A stretch of 64,000 nucleotides of DNA from Hermatobates lingyangjiaoensis (GCA_026182355.1 JAPFBL010000084.1:10896001-10960000); one strand, 5' to 3'; positions 24,669 through 36,517 are shown, counted from the stretch's first letter. Program-made: numbers and translations. The notes: a model not told the origin generated them from the sequence alone.

Positions 24669-24711
24669 TTTTCCTGACGATGGTGATTGTAGCACTGAAA
24701 CATGTCGAAAA
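24669..24711 (+). ncRNA. Hammerhead ribozyme of PLE 1 (complete type I fold)
   Basis: All parts are readable. Stem I 5' strand TTTTC (24669-24673); CTGACGA core (24674-24680); one extra T (24681); stem II GGTG/CACT (24682-24685 with 24693-24696); GAA (24697-24699); then A-CATG-T (24700-24705) as minimal stem III; C at 24706 as cleavage nucleotide; stem I 3' strand GAAAA (24707-24711). Short-stem-III type I hammerheads are known from PLE pLTRs. Cleavage is predicted after 24706, just at the beginning of the following ORF. Confidence 0.75.
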
Positions 24712-24845
24712 ATAAATTCAATGGAATGAAATATGGAGAGTTAATTCATAACATAAGAAAACCAGAGGTAAAAAAGAGTTTTAGAAAATTAGAAACATTT
24801 TCTAACAAATTAAATAATGTGAAATTGGACATTCATTTTTTAAAC
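24702..24845 (+). pseudogene. N-terminal start of a PLE ORF
   Basis: An open frame beginning at the hammerhead with Met-Ser-Lys. It contains a basic 'KSFRKLETFSNKLNNVKLDIHFLNA' -like helix (split here for brevity: KSFRKLETFS then NKLNNVKL), equivalent to 'KKLENTSKKVVNAEAAVYF' in the 46.6-kb copy. It stops being meaningful at the (TA)n tract, so only the first ~47 codons of the next unit are present. Confidence 0.55.
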
Positions 24846-24859
24846 GCATATATATATAT

Positions 24860-24894
<35 letters not shown>
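24846..24894. repeat. (TA)n tract at the 3' border of PLE 1
   Basis: TA run with one AT phase change in the middle. Confidence 0.95.
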
Positions 24895-24895
<1 letters not shown>

Positions 24896-25574
24896 ACGTT
24901 TTTTGAGCGTTTCTTAAGGCACCTATTATCTTTTTAGTATTGTCAAGGGCATAGAAATGAAAGCCTACATAGTTACATACATTGTAACGAAGTAGTTAGA
25001 TTACCGACTTTGCGGGTATAGGCTAAACTGCAACTAGCATACTACAAGATCTCCTCAATATAACATGATTAATTATAACATGATATAACATGATTTAGTG
25101 GTCCCCGTGTGAACTGCAGAAGTGCTATTATATGCAATTTGCGCCGCACAATAGCAATGTTCTGGAGGAACATGTCAGGCTATATAGCACTCTTTCAATA
25201 CGCTGTAGCAAGGATGTAAACTGGATATAAAAATAAAACAATTTAAAATATTTATCAGATTGAAAATATTGCCTAGAGGTCACTAGAATGAACTGAAGGT
25301 TGCATTACAAAAAAAAAACAAAAAAAATTAATAATCTAGTTATTTGATGAAAGGAGTTTTAATTTCATCACTGAATATCTTAGACGTTATAATTATTCAG
25401 AAGGTTTTATATTTCTACCTCATAATTTCAGCATTCGCTTGGCAAATTAATTTTTTTTTTTAATCTAGCTTACTTTCGTATTTTAATAAGGTTAATTTAG
25501 TCAGTAACTTAAAATAATATAATTTTTATAAAATACTGTTTATTGATTGAATTTTGAGATATGTTAGCAAAAAA
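24895..25574. other. Non-coding AT-rich DNA
   Basis: No feature recognised. Confidence 0.45.
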
Positions 25575-27210
25575 AAAAAATCTGGAGTGGCCTACACTCA
25601 ACTTTACTATAAGTAAATTTAATATCAATCTCCTTGGGTATATAAGATATAATGTTTCATTTAAGCATAATGCAAACATCTAAATGGGATATGATTATTA
25701 GTCTTTCATTCCTGAGGTAGTACAAATAGTGATTGAAGGACATATCAATATATAAGCTTATTTTGGTACATCACACAGCTAATGCAAATAATTTCATTAG
25801 TATAACTACAGCAGTAATAACATTTTTGAAAAACCAAAGTGAACATTTCTTGATACGAAATACTCTCCTACAAGAGAACATGGCCTTTGTTCAAATAGCC
25901 AGTGGATTTCTTACATCGTTTACTTGACATCCTTCTACATTGATTATTAAAGAAAAATTTTCAAATTTAAAACAGGAAAATACCCTTATTTTCTCTGAAA
26001 AACATCATAAAACATCGAAGAAAAAATGTTTTAAGATGATTTATAATTAAAGATGACGATAATTACATTTATTAATCTCTAAACAAAAGTTTTCAATTTT
26101 GAATTATCTTTTACATTTTTGGTTTTTTTACAGAATTATTATACTGGGAATTTTATGGCTTCTTAGTATTTAATAAGATCATTTTCCTTACCCTTTGTCA
26201 AATAACATATATACGAATTTTTTCTGAGTGAGTGTTATACCTTTCCTGCCTCCTGTACTCTGTTATAAGTTTGCTATGAATGTATATTGAGAAAAAATAT
26301 ATTAGTAATTAGCCAGTTTACATACTCAAATCGAAGTCAAAGCCAGCTATTCAATATAATTTAAATCTTTTATAGTCGGGAGCTTCTAATTTTTGAAAAT
26401 AATAAATATGAACTATTAGACTAGAATTGTAAAAAAAAAACTGGATATATCTCAACAAACATCTCAACCTCTTTCTTGAGCAAAGAGTCCAAAATTTCGA
26501 AGTCAATGTACACAATGTAAAAAAATATAAAAAATTCGACAAGTATAGCAGGTGATCTCTCAGTTTGATCGCAACAAACAGTTTTTATAGCGTTATTGCT
26601 CTTTCCCGTAATTGAAACTTCATGAATTTTTTTTTATGAATTGCTAACTTTTTTTTGTTCTATGTTTGGTCAAATTTTCATTATTTTTTAATCAGCTGTT
26701 TCGAGTCAAAAAAATATTTTCTGAAAACAGAAATTGTACTGTAACGCTCGTTTTGCGAATGTAATTTTCAAAAAAAATATTTTACCTCATTCTCCATATA
26801 ACGTTCTATTTTTAGGCATAGTTTCATTTTGATCCGTCAAACAGTATGGCTTGTATCGCTCTCACAAGGATGAGATTGAATTAAAGGTCAAAATTTTTAC
26901 ATTTTATTTGAAAAAAAAATATTTCCTGTTGTTTTAAAATTCTGAATATATTTTTTGTTTGTTGCGTTTGTAACTTCAAAGATAATGTCAAAATTTCAAA
27001 ACTCTAGGGTTATCAGTTTAGGAGAAATAAATGTTTTCTAAAAAACGGTTATTGGCAAAAAAAAGTGACTTTCCCATCATGCATAATTCTTCTCAAACAA
27101 TAGGGATCTTCGTCTTTATGGGGCCCATTGTTGTGTAAAATATCAACGTGATCCATCAAAGATTCTGGACCGTAGCGTGGTAACAAGCAATGCTAACACA
27201 CTCACCCACC

Positions 27211-27267
<57 letters not shown>

Positions 27268-27294
27268 TGTACTTTACTTATAGTAAAGTAAAAA
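25575..27294 (+). mobile_element. HINE-like repeat, copy B
   Basis: It starts with the 5' block at 25581 (TCTGGAGTGGCCTACACTCA), has the subterminal repeat ACTTTACTATAAGTAAA directly after, and ends in the hairpin CTTTACTTATAGTAAAG at 27272-27288. A pure (CA)n tract of about 60 bp (27205-27264) replaces the last ~100 bp of internal sequence seen in copies A and D, so microsatellite expansion and a deletion coincide. It is non-coding. Confidence 0.7.
27205..27264. repeat. (CA)n microsatellite inside copy B
   Basis: CACCCACCCA leader followed by about 25 CA units, at the place where all tail-bearing copies carry a CA/CCCA tract. Confidence 0.95.
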
Positions 27295-27682
27295 GGAGTA
27301 GAGGAAGAAAAATGAATTAATTCATAATTACAACTTATCATGAACATAATGTTAGAATTCCAAAGGTAGTTATTAACAATTAAAGAAGAATACACCATGG
27401 GTTTTACTTTTCATAGTGAAACTAGCATATTGTGTCTGAGAGAGTAATATTGTGTTTAGACTCTGTTCCGAAATTTTGAAGGAAATTTACGAAGTAAGAT
27501 GGTATATTCTTAATTATTGCTAAAATATATAGTAAAGTGTACTTTCTCTATGTTAAAATTTAAACCATTTAGTGACATTAATAACATGCTATATTCAAAC
27601 TTTTTCAATTTGAAGTAACCACAAAATAATAATAATATATGTGGTTATTTGCAGGGGTATGTTTGAATTTGGTTATTAATCA
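27295..27682. other. Non-coding DNA
   Basis: Nothing recognised. Confidence 0.4.
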
Positions 27683-27822
27683 TGTTTGTATTGCAGTGGT
27701 ATGACTCAGTCTATGAAGTATACAGCAGTTTAAAGTTTGAATAGCAGGGGTTTGACACACTCTACGATGTTTAGAGCAGATTAACGTTTGGATTGCAGTG
27801 GGTATGGTCCATTTTACTTGAA
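27683..27822 (+). repeat. Degenerate minisatellite, ~52-bp unit, ~2.7 copies
   Basis: Units begin at 27683, 27735 and 27786 with GTTTG(A/T/G)ATTGCAGTGG-like starts and share 'ctcagtctatgaagta/ctacgatgttta' and 'agcag(t/a)tta' positions. The third copy is partial. Confidence 0.65.
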
Positions 27823-28753
27823 GTTGACGTCTTCCTTACCAGTCTTTAATAGCCAAAATTTTTGCTTTACTCAATACAACTATGTTTACTTCAATTATCT
27901 TTAAACATTCTTTGAATGTACAAATGTATAGATTAAATCATCAGGATTACTTTCACGACTGTAATAAAAACCACTCCTTGGCGTTTCTGAAGTGATTTTC
28001 CTTCTATTGTGTTTCTTTAGTAATGGCCAGCTTAGAGATTAGCCACATTATTTATAGAATTCACTTAAGTCACTACATTCTCGACAAATAGCCCTTTATG
28101 TTAGATACCAAGATTACAATGTTGTATACTGTCTCTATTTTATAGATTTACAATGAGTTAAATATATTGAGTACTAAAATAAATCGGGACTCAATCAAGC
28201 TTTTAATCGGAAAGTTAATATATATTATTACAAATATTCTTCTCAAATACAAAGTAAATGGTACAAGTCCGTATAACATTATGCTATTGTATATCCTTCT
28301 TATCTCTCTTGATAAGAAGGATACAACAAAAACTTGTGAATTGATTTTGCATTAGTTTAACTTCCCCAATACATATTACTAAGAGATTTAAGGGATGTTT
28401 CTAGGAATTCAAATTACGAATGTGCAATAAAAAATAGATATTTATTTTTATGACATAAATTGTTATTTAGATAAATATGATTACTATTTTATTATATTTT
28501 TTATTGTTAAGTTGATAGGATATAAAAATGATTTGATAAATATTATTGGTTTCCAAATGTTATCTAGTTATAGGTCAGAGGTTATTTATCATAAGAACGT
28601 CATAGTAATTTTAAAATCATAAGAACATCAACAGGAGATTTGTAATATTCTTTTTTTGTTTCTCAATACATGAAGTAATGATGCATTGGGAAAAGACTAT
28701 TGCGAGTGAGAGCACATGTCAGAACGTGAGTAAAAATCGTGCAAAGTACTTAC
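27823..28753. other. Non-coding DNA; GC-richer from about 28690
   Basis: No independent feature up to the candidate exon. The higher GC from 28690 onward belongs to the block around that exon. Confidence 0.35.
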
Positions 28754-28811
28754 CAGAGGCTCCACACTTAGCCCCAGTGCAGGAGGGATCAATAGATGAA
28801 CCTGGAGAGGC
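28754..28811 (-). CDS. Candidate 58-bp internal exon of an unknown gene
   Basis: On the minus strand an acceptor (cctcctttgactag) precedes 28811, and a consensus donor GTAAGT lies at 28753-28748. The 58 bp between are open in two frames. In the first the reading is ASPGSSIDPSCTGAKCGAS plus one leftover base. That phase-1 end joins in frame with the candidate terminal exon at 18561-18317, giving Glu at the junction. The surrounding ~270 bp is also GC-richer than usual. The product is unrecognised; two cysteines hint at a secreted or matrix-type segment. The ~10-kb intron would contain PLE 1 and copy B. Confidence 0.35.
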
Positions 28812-29210
28812 CTAGTCAAAGGAGGTGGCTTTGGGTATATTGAGGAAAAGTGCTCGGAACAGCAACAGACATGCTATTGTTGGCTGTCAAACAGGTCTTG
28901 GACCAGTCGACTTCGGGAGTCCTTACACCCTCTTGAGGGCTGTCTATGTTTTGGTCTATTGTCTATGATGAGTGATGGACTGTTCAGAGAATTTGATGAA
29001 TAATGTCCAAGACAAACAATTAAAAGTTCAATTTGATGATTAAAACAAACAGGAATTTTGGGCTGAAGCTTATCATAAACAAATAATAAATAATATATTT
29101 ACATTATATATGTATGCTAATTTGTAGAGAAAAAATCAAAATACTATTATCTTGTACTTAGAACTTTAAGAAATGGAATTTAAATATTGTTAATTATCTT
29201 ATAAACAAAT
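28812..29210. other. Non-coding DNA
   Basis: GC-richer up to about 28960, then AT-rich; no gene recognised. Confidence 0.35.
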
Positions 29211-30010
29211 AAAAAATCTGGAGTGGACTTCACTCACCTTTACTAGTCTTAATATCAAACTTCTTGGGTATACAATATATAATGTACCATTTAGACATAA
29301 TGTAAATGTCTAAAGGGGAGAGGTTTAGTAGTCTTTTATTCCTGAAGAGGATATATTACAAATAGTGTTTGATCAATGTATGATTATATATGCTAATTTT
29401 TGTATATTACACCTTTGATGCATATAATATCATTAGTATAACTACAACAAGTATTAGTATAACTACAACAAGTAATAACATTTTTGAAATATGAAAGTGT
29501 AGATTTCGTGATACGAAATAATCTCTTACAGGAGAACATGGTTTTTGTTCCAATAACCATTGGATCTTTTACATATTTTATCTGACCTCCTTCTACATTG
29601 ATAATTTAAGACAAAGTTTCCCATTTAAAACTTGAAAATATTCCTATTTTATCTGAAAAATGTCAGAAACATTTCAAAAAATGACATGTTAGAAAAACTG
29701 ACGTATTAAGATAATTTTTAATTTAAAATGTAGGATAATTTCATTTATTATTTTTCAAATAATGTTTTCAATTTTGAATTGTGTTTTACATTTTTAATAT
29801 TTTATAAAATTATTATACTGGTAATTTTATGGCATGCTAGTGTTTTTTAGAAAAATTCTTTTGTAAAAAATCATGAAAGTCCAATTTGCTCTGAGCAAGT
29901 GTTATCTTTTTCTGCGTACTGTACTTTGTTGTAAGGTTGCTGTAAATGTATATTGAGAAAAAACATATTAATAATCAACTAGTTTTGCATACTCAAAGCA
30001 TCAGAAATAA
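29211..30010 (+). mobile_element. HINE-like repeat, copy C1, 5' half only
   Basis: The 5' block at 29217 (TCTGGAGTGGACTTCACTCA) and the homologous 'cttgggtata', 'attcctga' and 'gaacatgg' landmarks run to about 30005, where similarity stops. It is strongly diverged and its subterminal repeat is damaged, so it is an old copy. Confidence 0.6.
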
Positions 30011-30404
30011 TAAGTTTGATTGGCGTAGATTTTTTTCATGCAAGAATATTATTCTTCTTATATATCTTATTATTCTTCTATAATAAACACACAGCTCTCA
30101 TTTCCCTCAGTATAAATATTCACTTGCTCATCAATTAAATGAAAAGCATTTAAAATTTTATAATTCCTTTGCATATAATCTTGTCCAGGAATTTTTAATT
30201 GAAATTATTTCTACCAGTACCTTTAAATATCTATTACCAAAAAATAAATTTGACTAAAATGTATTATGGACTCAGAAATTATTACTAATACCTTTGGGAA
30301 TACACAGAGAAAGCTTTTATCTTCTCTCGCCAGGAGAGCTAGTAAAAAGGCAGATGTCAGGTTATGCACTTTGTCAATATTAGGTAATTATATTTTGCTC
30401 TATT
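30011..30404. other. Unassigned spacer between C1 and C2
   Basis: Contains a short GC-richer stretch (30266-30385) with an open frame beginning ATGGACTCAGAAATT. No family or convincing splice structure was recognised. Confidence 0.3.
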
Positions 30405-31787
30405 TTTCTTTACTATTAGTAAAGTATAGTGATCGTGAAAAAATTCGATCTCGAGATTTTGACGGAATTACATGTTTTGAGGTCCCAGAAGTCGTTTTAT
30501 GAAGTTTTTTCGATGATGACTGTATGTGTGTGTGTGGTGGGTGAGTGTGTTAGCATGCTTGTTACCACGCTACGGTCCAGAAACTTTGATGGATCAAGTT
30601 GATATTTTACACAACAATGGTCCCCATAAAGACAAAGATTCCTATTGTTTAGGAAGAATTATGCATGATGGGAAAGTCACTTTTTTTGCCAAAAACCGTT
30701 TTTTAGAAAACATTTATTTCTCCTAAACTGAAACCCTAGAGTTTTGAAATTTTGACATTATCTTTGAAGTTACAAACGCTACAAACGAAAAATATATTCA
30801 GAATTTTAAAACAACAGGAAATATATTTTTTTCAATAAAATGTAAAAATGTTGACATTTAATTCAATCTCAAACCTTGTGAGAGCGATACAAGCCACACT
30901 GTTACACGGATCAAAATGAAACTATGCCTAAAAATAGAACGTTATGTGGAGAATGAGTTAAAATATTTTTTTTGAAAATTTCATTCGCTAAACGAGCATT
31001 ACAGTACTATTTCTGTTTTCATAAAATATTTTTTTGACCCGAAACAGCTCATTAAAAAATAATGAAAATTTGACCAAACATGGAACAAAAAATTAGCAAT
31101 ACATAAAAAAAAATTCATGAATTTTCAATTACGGGAAAGAGCAATAACGCTATAAAACTGACAAAGGGGAAGGAAATTGATCTTATTATAAATACTAAGA
31201 AGCCATAAAATTCCCAGTATAACAATTCTCTAAAAAACCAAAAATGTAAAAGATAATTCAAAATTGAAATCTTTCGTTTAGAGGTTAATAAATGTAATTA
31301 TCGTACATCCTTAATTATAAATCATCTTAAAACAACATTTTCTTTGCTGTTTATGATGTTTTTCAGAGAAAAAAAGAGTATTTTCCTGTTTTAAATTTGA
31401 AAATTTTACTTTAATATTCAATGTAGAAGGATGTCAAGTAAACGATGTAAGAAATCAACTGGCTATTTGAACAAAGGCCATGTTCTCTTGTAGGAGAATA
31501 TTTCGTATCAAGAAATGTTCACTTTGGTTTTTCAAAAATGTTATTACTGCTGTAGTTATACTAATGAAATTATTTACATCAGCTGTGTGATGTACAAAAA
31601 TAAGCTGATATATTGATATGTCATTCTATCACTATCTGTACTACTTCAGGAATTAAAGACTAATAATGATATCCCATTTAGATGTTTGCATTATGCTTAA
31701 ATGAAACATTATATCTTATATACCCAAGGAGATTGATATTAAATTTACTTATAGTAAAGTTGAGTGTAGGCCACTCCAGATTTTTTT
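30405..31787 (-). mobile_element. HINE-like repeat, copy C2 (inverted relative to C1)
   Basis: Read on the minus strand: the 5' block at 31780, the subterminal repeat, the internal landmarks, a short (CA)n tract (30516-30540) and the 3' hairpin CTTTACTAATAGTAAAG at 30424-30408. An internal deletion near 31160 joins distant parts of the family sequence. The small plus-strand frame at 30526-30726 is a side effect of good conservation with copy A, not evidence of a gene. Confidence 0.7.
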
Positions 31788-33174
31788 TTTATAAGATTTG
31801 TTATAAACCATTTTTTCTTATATTGCCAGTTCCTTTTTTTTTGTGAATCTTTTCGGGTGTTTATAAGATCTTTATAAGTTTACATTATAGATGTTAATAG
31901 TAGATTTATTCTTTTCAGTATTCAGTTTTTAAAATGACCCCAAAACAATAAATGAAATATATGTACAGTATATTCATAAAAACGAGTTTCTTTCCGAAAG
32001 TTCCCTTCGCAATAGTATCATCTCCAGCTAAGCAGTTAGCTGGTACTTTGCGTGAACGGGCGACTAAGTGGGGCTTCCTACGCCCTAATCAACACAACTG
32101 AATTATAGTCGTTTTCTACTCAAAAGATCACAATTATTTACGTCTAATGAATTATTAGTTCATTAATTTGGCTTCACGCTTACCTATTATTTTCAACTGG
32201 GGAGAGTCCAAGAATCACAAAGTATGAAAAATTCGGATCTTCCAGTCTAAAAACCATTGGAAATCCTCATTTTTCATGTCTATATTTTTAATATTGATAT
32301 TAGTTTATAAAAAAATAATTTTTTATTGATCTCTTGGTAACTATTGCAAGCTATATATCCCATAATAGAATTTTAAACCTTCACCAGTTTGACTAGAAAT
32401 TTTTATATATCACAATACTTGACAAGTGTTGCTGCAACCAAATAATACTGGTCAGAGTTCCAAACAGCAGTGGGATTTTGTCATTTTGTGGAAGTCTCTC
32501 AAATGCTGTTTATAATGTTTATTGATATTAATGTGACTACTAAGTAATTAGAGTAAGTATATATAAAAGAAGTAAAAGTAAAATAAAAAAATTGGAATGG
32601 TCTACACTCATTAAAGTCGACTTCATTGATAATAACGTTAATTACTTGATTTGTTTTAAAGTGGCTATTGTGAAGTTAGCAACCCTGTGGTAAGCGAATT
32701 ATCAGACTTAATACGAAGCAATTGAATTACTTGATTCATTTTGATGTGCCTCTCTCCATTAGGCCAATTATAACGAAAATGTAATTTGGCAAGTAATATT
32801 TCCTCTTTCAATATTAAATTGCTTAAATTTTATCAAAAATAATTCATGTCTTTAAACCACAATAAAATGCCTTCCCTGCGCTTTAATATTACCTAAATAA
32901 ACAGGGTCAATAGCACATCAGAAACTACATGTACGAGTAAGTCATATTAAGTAACGTTGTGGCTTGAAGAGTGTTTATAAACTTGTTTATATCATACATC
33001 CAGACATAATTAAAAATGGATTTAAAAGACCACAAAACAAATAACTCTGTCCAAATTAATATTTTTTTAGTTCATGATTTCTTTAATTTATAGTGAACAA
33101 TTAAAAAAATGAGTAAGCATGTTTAGAATAGAAAAATTATTCTTCAAATGTAAAGTCTAATAAATTAACATATA
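31788..33174. other. Non-coding DNA
   Basis: Mostly AT-rich. At about 32588-32612 a stray 5' end of the HINE-like family (TTGGAATGGTCTACACTCA) occurs without further homology. 32020-32100 is slightly GC-richer. Confidence 0.4.
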
Positions 33175-34222
33175 ATATGATTATTTTCTGTTTTCAGAAA
33201 ATGTGTTTCTGACGCTAAGCTGCTCATTAAAAAACAGTGTAATTTTTCCAAAAAATTGAACAAAAAAAAGCAATTATTAAAAATAAAATATTTTTAAATT
33301 TCCATTACCGAAAAAGGCAATAAAACTATAAATACTGAATATTCATCCTGAAATAATGGATCTTGACCTGCTATACTTCTCGGATTTGTTTACATTGACT
33401 GAAAATTTTTTAAAGGGAATTGAAATAAATAATATTTATGTTTAGAGGTTTAAAGAAAAATTTTGAAATGATTTAATGACTTCATATGAGATGTAAGAGG
33501 AATAAAGTTTTACATGTAAAAAATCAACGCCAATCATGGTTTTTCTACGCTTTCCATGGTATGATAATTTGTCTAACATAATGCTCTAATCAATCTTAAT
33601 ATCGGATGTAGATTTTCTTGTGTTTATGACTCATATTATCTTTTAAAGATATTAAAATATGACTATTGGTCCTTTGTTCTACAAAAGGGAAACTAATTTT
33701 AAGCTAATTCTTCGGTGATTCGACGACATTGAAATTTTTCCTTATACGAGTATGTGTCTGACATTTTTCAAACAAAATAGGAATTTTTGGAGTCTTAAAG
33801 GGAAAACTTTGGCTAAAGTTTTCAATGTAGAAGGTGGTCAGATAAATGACATTAAATGAACAGATCCACTGGCCATGTAATGTCAAATGACCATGTATGA
33901 GATCAACGGGCTATGGGAACAAAGCCATGTTCTCCTGGAATAGATAATTTGTAAGACTTTTTTTTTCTTTGGCTTTACAAAAGTATTACTTATGTAGTAG
34001 TATCAAGGATATTATATGCATCAGTTGTGTGATATACAAAAATAAGTCTGTATATTGATAACTGGTTCAATCACTATCTGTGCGGTCTCTAGGAATGAAA
34101 TACTACTAAAAATCTCGCATATAAATATTTATATTATTTCTAAATTCCACATTATGTACCCAAGAAGTTGGATATTATATTTACTTGTAGTAAAGTTGAG
34201 TGGTGGCTACTCCAGATTTTTT
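33175..34222 (-). mobile_element. HINE-like repeat, copy E, 3'-truncated and diverged
   Basis: On the minus strand it starts at 34216 with TCTGGAGTAGCCACCACTCA and ACTTTACTACAAGTAAA, follows the internal landmarks and ends near the 'ttttcagaaaatg' landmark. The tail with (CA)n and hairpin is absent, as in copy F; both stop at nearly the same place. Confidence 0.6.
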
Positions 34223-35249
34223 TAGTTTTTCATATCAAATTAACTCACTGAAAGCATTTCAAATTATTAAAAACTATTTTTAATCCAATAAATCTGTTTG
34301 TATTGAGTTTTTTTTATTATTATATTAGACTACCCGTAGAGGGGTAACATTGTTGATGTACATCCCCAGTTGATGTACATCGCACTACGTTACCAATTGG
34401 GAGTGGAGAGTTGTTAATGTAGACAGGAAAACAAACTTGTTTTCTTAGTGTAAAGGTAATATGGATGAATACCTCTGTGTTTAATTTGATTCTTTTCTTC
34501 TGGCACCAAGATTCCAGGCCCAGTAGATGTTGTTGGAAGAATTGAGTTTAACGAAGAAGATCTAAATCCTTGATAGAATAGCCGTGTCATCTGCAAATGT
34601 GAAAATAGTTGTTTGAAAATGTTTTGAGTCTAACAAACAAATTTCTATGTTAATATAAACAAATTCAACAAGTATAAAAGTTAGGGTATTTTGAGTTTCG
34701 TACTTTCGCCCCTTTTAGTGAACCAGACGTCTTTAATTGTTTACTGTCGTTTATTAATTATTGATCAATTTTTTCTATAAAAACTGTTAAGATCCTTAAT
34801 ACAGCAGTTTTTGTAAAAAAACTATTTTCTAAATACAAATAATTTAGTATAATTCTTAAAAAATGCCGCTTTTCTTTGAAGATATTTCACCAAAATATTT
34901 CACTAAAAATAACTACCTACTTTAATCTTCAATTCGTTGTGATCAAACGATGTACCAGTATTGTGTCCAAAGGTTTGAGTTTTAATTTTGAGTCAACATT
35001 TGTACTAAACTTTTTATCGTTTTATATTTTCATACTTAACTGGCCTTTTCTGTTTTCAAAAATGTTATCATCTTTTCTACTAATATCTATATCAACCTTA
35101 TACTAACTGAAAATTTTAAATGTTTAGATTTAGTAGTTCAGAGGAAAGAAAATGGGTCCAAAATCACAATATGATCCATAGAGGTAGCATCTTCCCCATG
35201 AGACATATATCAATCAGGTTCATTATATGATACAATCTGTAGTATGTTC
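34223..35249. other. Non-coding AT-rich DNA
   Basis: Nothing recognised. Confidence 0.4.
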
Positions 35250-35285
35250 AAAACTATACACACTCAAACACACTTGCACACACAC

Positions 35286-35323
<38 letters not shown>

Positions 35324-35441
35324 GCACAGATATCATCAAGAGACTTAAAAAATGGACTCAAGGAGATTGAAACGTGCAAATCCATCAAAATGCCCAAATA
35401 AACATTTTCATGATTATTATTCTTTACTAACAGTAAAGTAA
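35250..35441 (+). mobile_element. HINE-like repeat, copy H, tail fragment
   Basis: (CA)n tract (35277-35318), then diverged versions of 'gacatcatcgaaaaaactt', 'ccgtcaaaatctc' and the terminal hairpin CTTTACTAACAGTAAAG ending at about 35436. Only the last ~190 bp are present. Confidence 0.55.
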
Positions 35442-35629
35442 AATTGTCACAGAAATGAGAAAAAGTGCGGATCTGTTTAAAATCAAATTAATTATGATTT
35501 CATTTCCCCAAGGAAGTTATTCATTTTATGAAGGAAATTAAAAAAATCACCAAACCATAGGTGTTCAGTTTGAGTTGAAGAATTATTATAACTAGTATTT
35601 GAAAGTTAAACATGCGTGGAGACGGTACA
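35442..35629. other. Non-coding AT-rich DNA
   Basis: Nothing recognised. Confidence 0.4.
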
Positions 35630-35940
35630 TTAAGGTGGAGCGCTACCGTAAAGAATAAGGGTACTAGATGAGGGTGATGCCAAGTGAATTCCAGCGATGG
35701 CCAGTAGCCTCGCTTTAAAACGGCACCGACCCACAATTATACCTAATTAAGTCGGCTTTCTTGCCATTAGACGATTCCTAGTCCAAATCAATTGGATTTT
35801 AATAAGACCAATTATTGGTCCGATATCCAGTAGTCAGTGGGCATTCCTCTTCCTCCCCTACATACCTCCAATTATTTTCGGGGAGCAATTTTCAAAACGA
35901 CTTTCTAAAAATTGCCCCTGCATCCAGCCAACCAACCGAG
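35630..35940. promoter_or_regulatory. GC-richer island, candidate regulatory element
   Basis: A block of about 310 bp with clustered homeodomain-like sites (ACCTAATTAAG, TCAATTGGATTTTAATAAG) and an imperfect palindrome GACCAATTATTGGTC at 35807-35821. No reading frame of note. The enhancer role is inferred. Confidence 0.3.
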
Positions 35941-36461
35941 TCATGAGCCAACTAATTCAAAACGATCATGGGTTTAAACCAGTTAGCTTAATAAATTATG
36001 TATTATCTTTTCTAAAAGCTATAAAATTGACTTATCAACACTGTATTTTAAATTATGAACCGAGATCAGCGAGTGGAAACATAAATTTATCATATTTTGA
36101 AGCTCATTCATTAATAATTCTTATAGACATCTTTTAATAGAAATTACCGATACATTAAAAGCATTCGCTATGGAATAAGGTAAAGTGGTAATCTCTCTTA
36201 CAGTGTCACTACTCTTTACTCTTCCTTACATTACTTTTGTTTTTTTTTCCGTAAGATAATCAAATACTCAGTATTTTGTAGTTATTTGCAGTAATCAATC
36301 AACAAATTTATGCTCAGATAATTGCTTTATTATTTCTTTAAGTTCAATTGTCTTGAATATACCATTTTTTCCACAAGATTGTGGTTGTATCTACCTTAAC
36401 CACTGTAAGAGGGATTGCAAATTAAGTAATTACTTTACTTATTTATCCTTATACCAAAACA
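35941..36461. other. Non-coding AT-rich DNA
   Basis: Nothing recognised. Confidence 0.4.

Positions 36462-36517
<56 letters not shown>

Larger units (their letters stand above)
23640..24895 (+). mobile_element. Penelope-like element 1 (5'-truncated, endonuclease end)
   Basis: From left to right: a TA-rich border (23664-23688), an inverted pLTR segment folding back on itself (about 23820-24045), the GIY-YIG coding end (24048-24506), a non-coding 3' stretch, a complete hammerhead (24669-24711), the start of the next unit's ORF (24702-24845) and a (TA)n tract (24846-24894). A unit that ends by reading into the ORF start of a following copy is typical of tandem-type PLE insertions with 5' truncation. 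The reverse transcriptase part is missing. Confidence 0.75.

Noticed and set aside
27156..27398. 80-codon minus-strand frame with a cysteine-valine run
   Set aside because: It is a translation of the (CA)n microsatellite in copy B.
30266..30502. Frame starting MDSEIITNTFG between two repeat copies
   Set aside because: Its second half runs into the 3' hairpin of copy C2. The first half has only weak donor sites and no acceptor with good context, so it was left as unassigned spacer.
17210..30726. Similar ~55-codon frames at 17210-17392 (minus) and 30526-30726 (plus) sharing 'DQVDILHNN'
   Set aside because: Both are the same part of two HINE-like copies (A and C2). Similarity follows from repeat homology; other copies have stops or shifts there, and no protein family fits.
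35943..36137. 64-codon frame starting MSQLIQND next to a GC-richer island
   Set aside because: No family pattern, AT-rich second half, and no splice signals of note.
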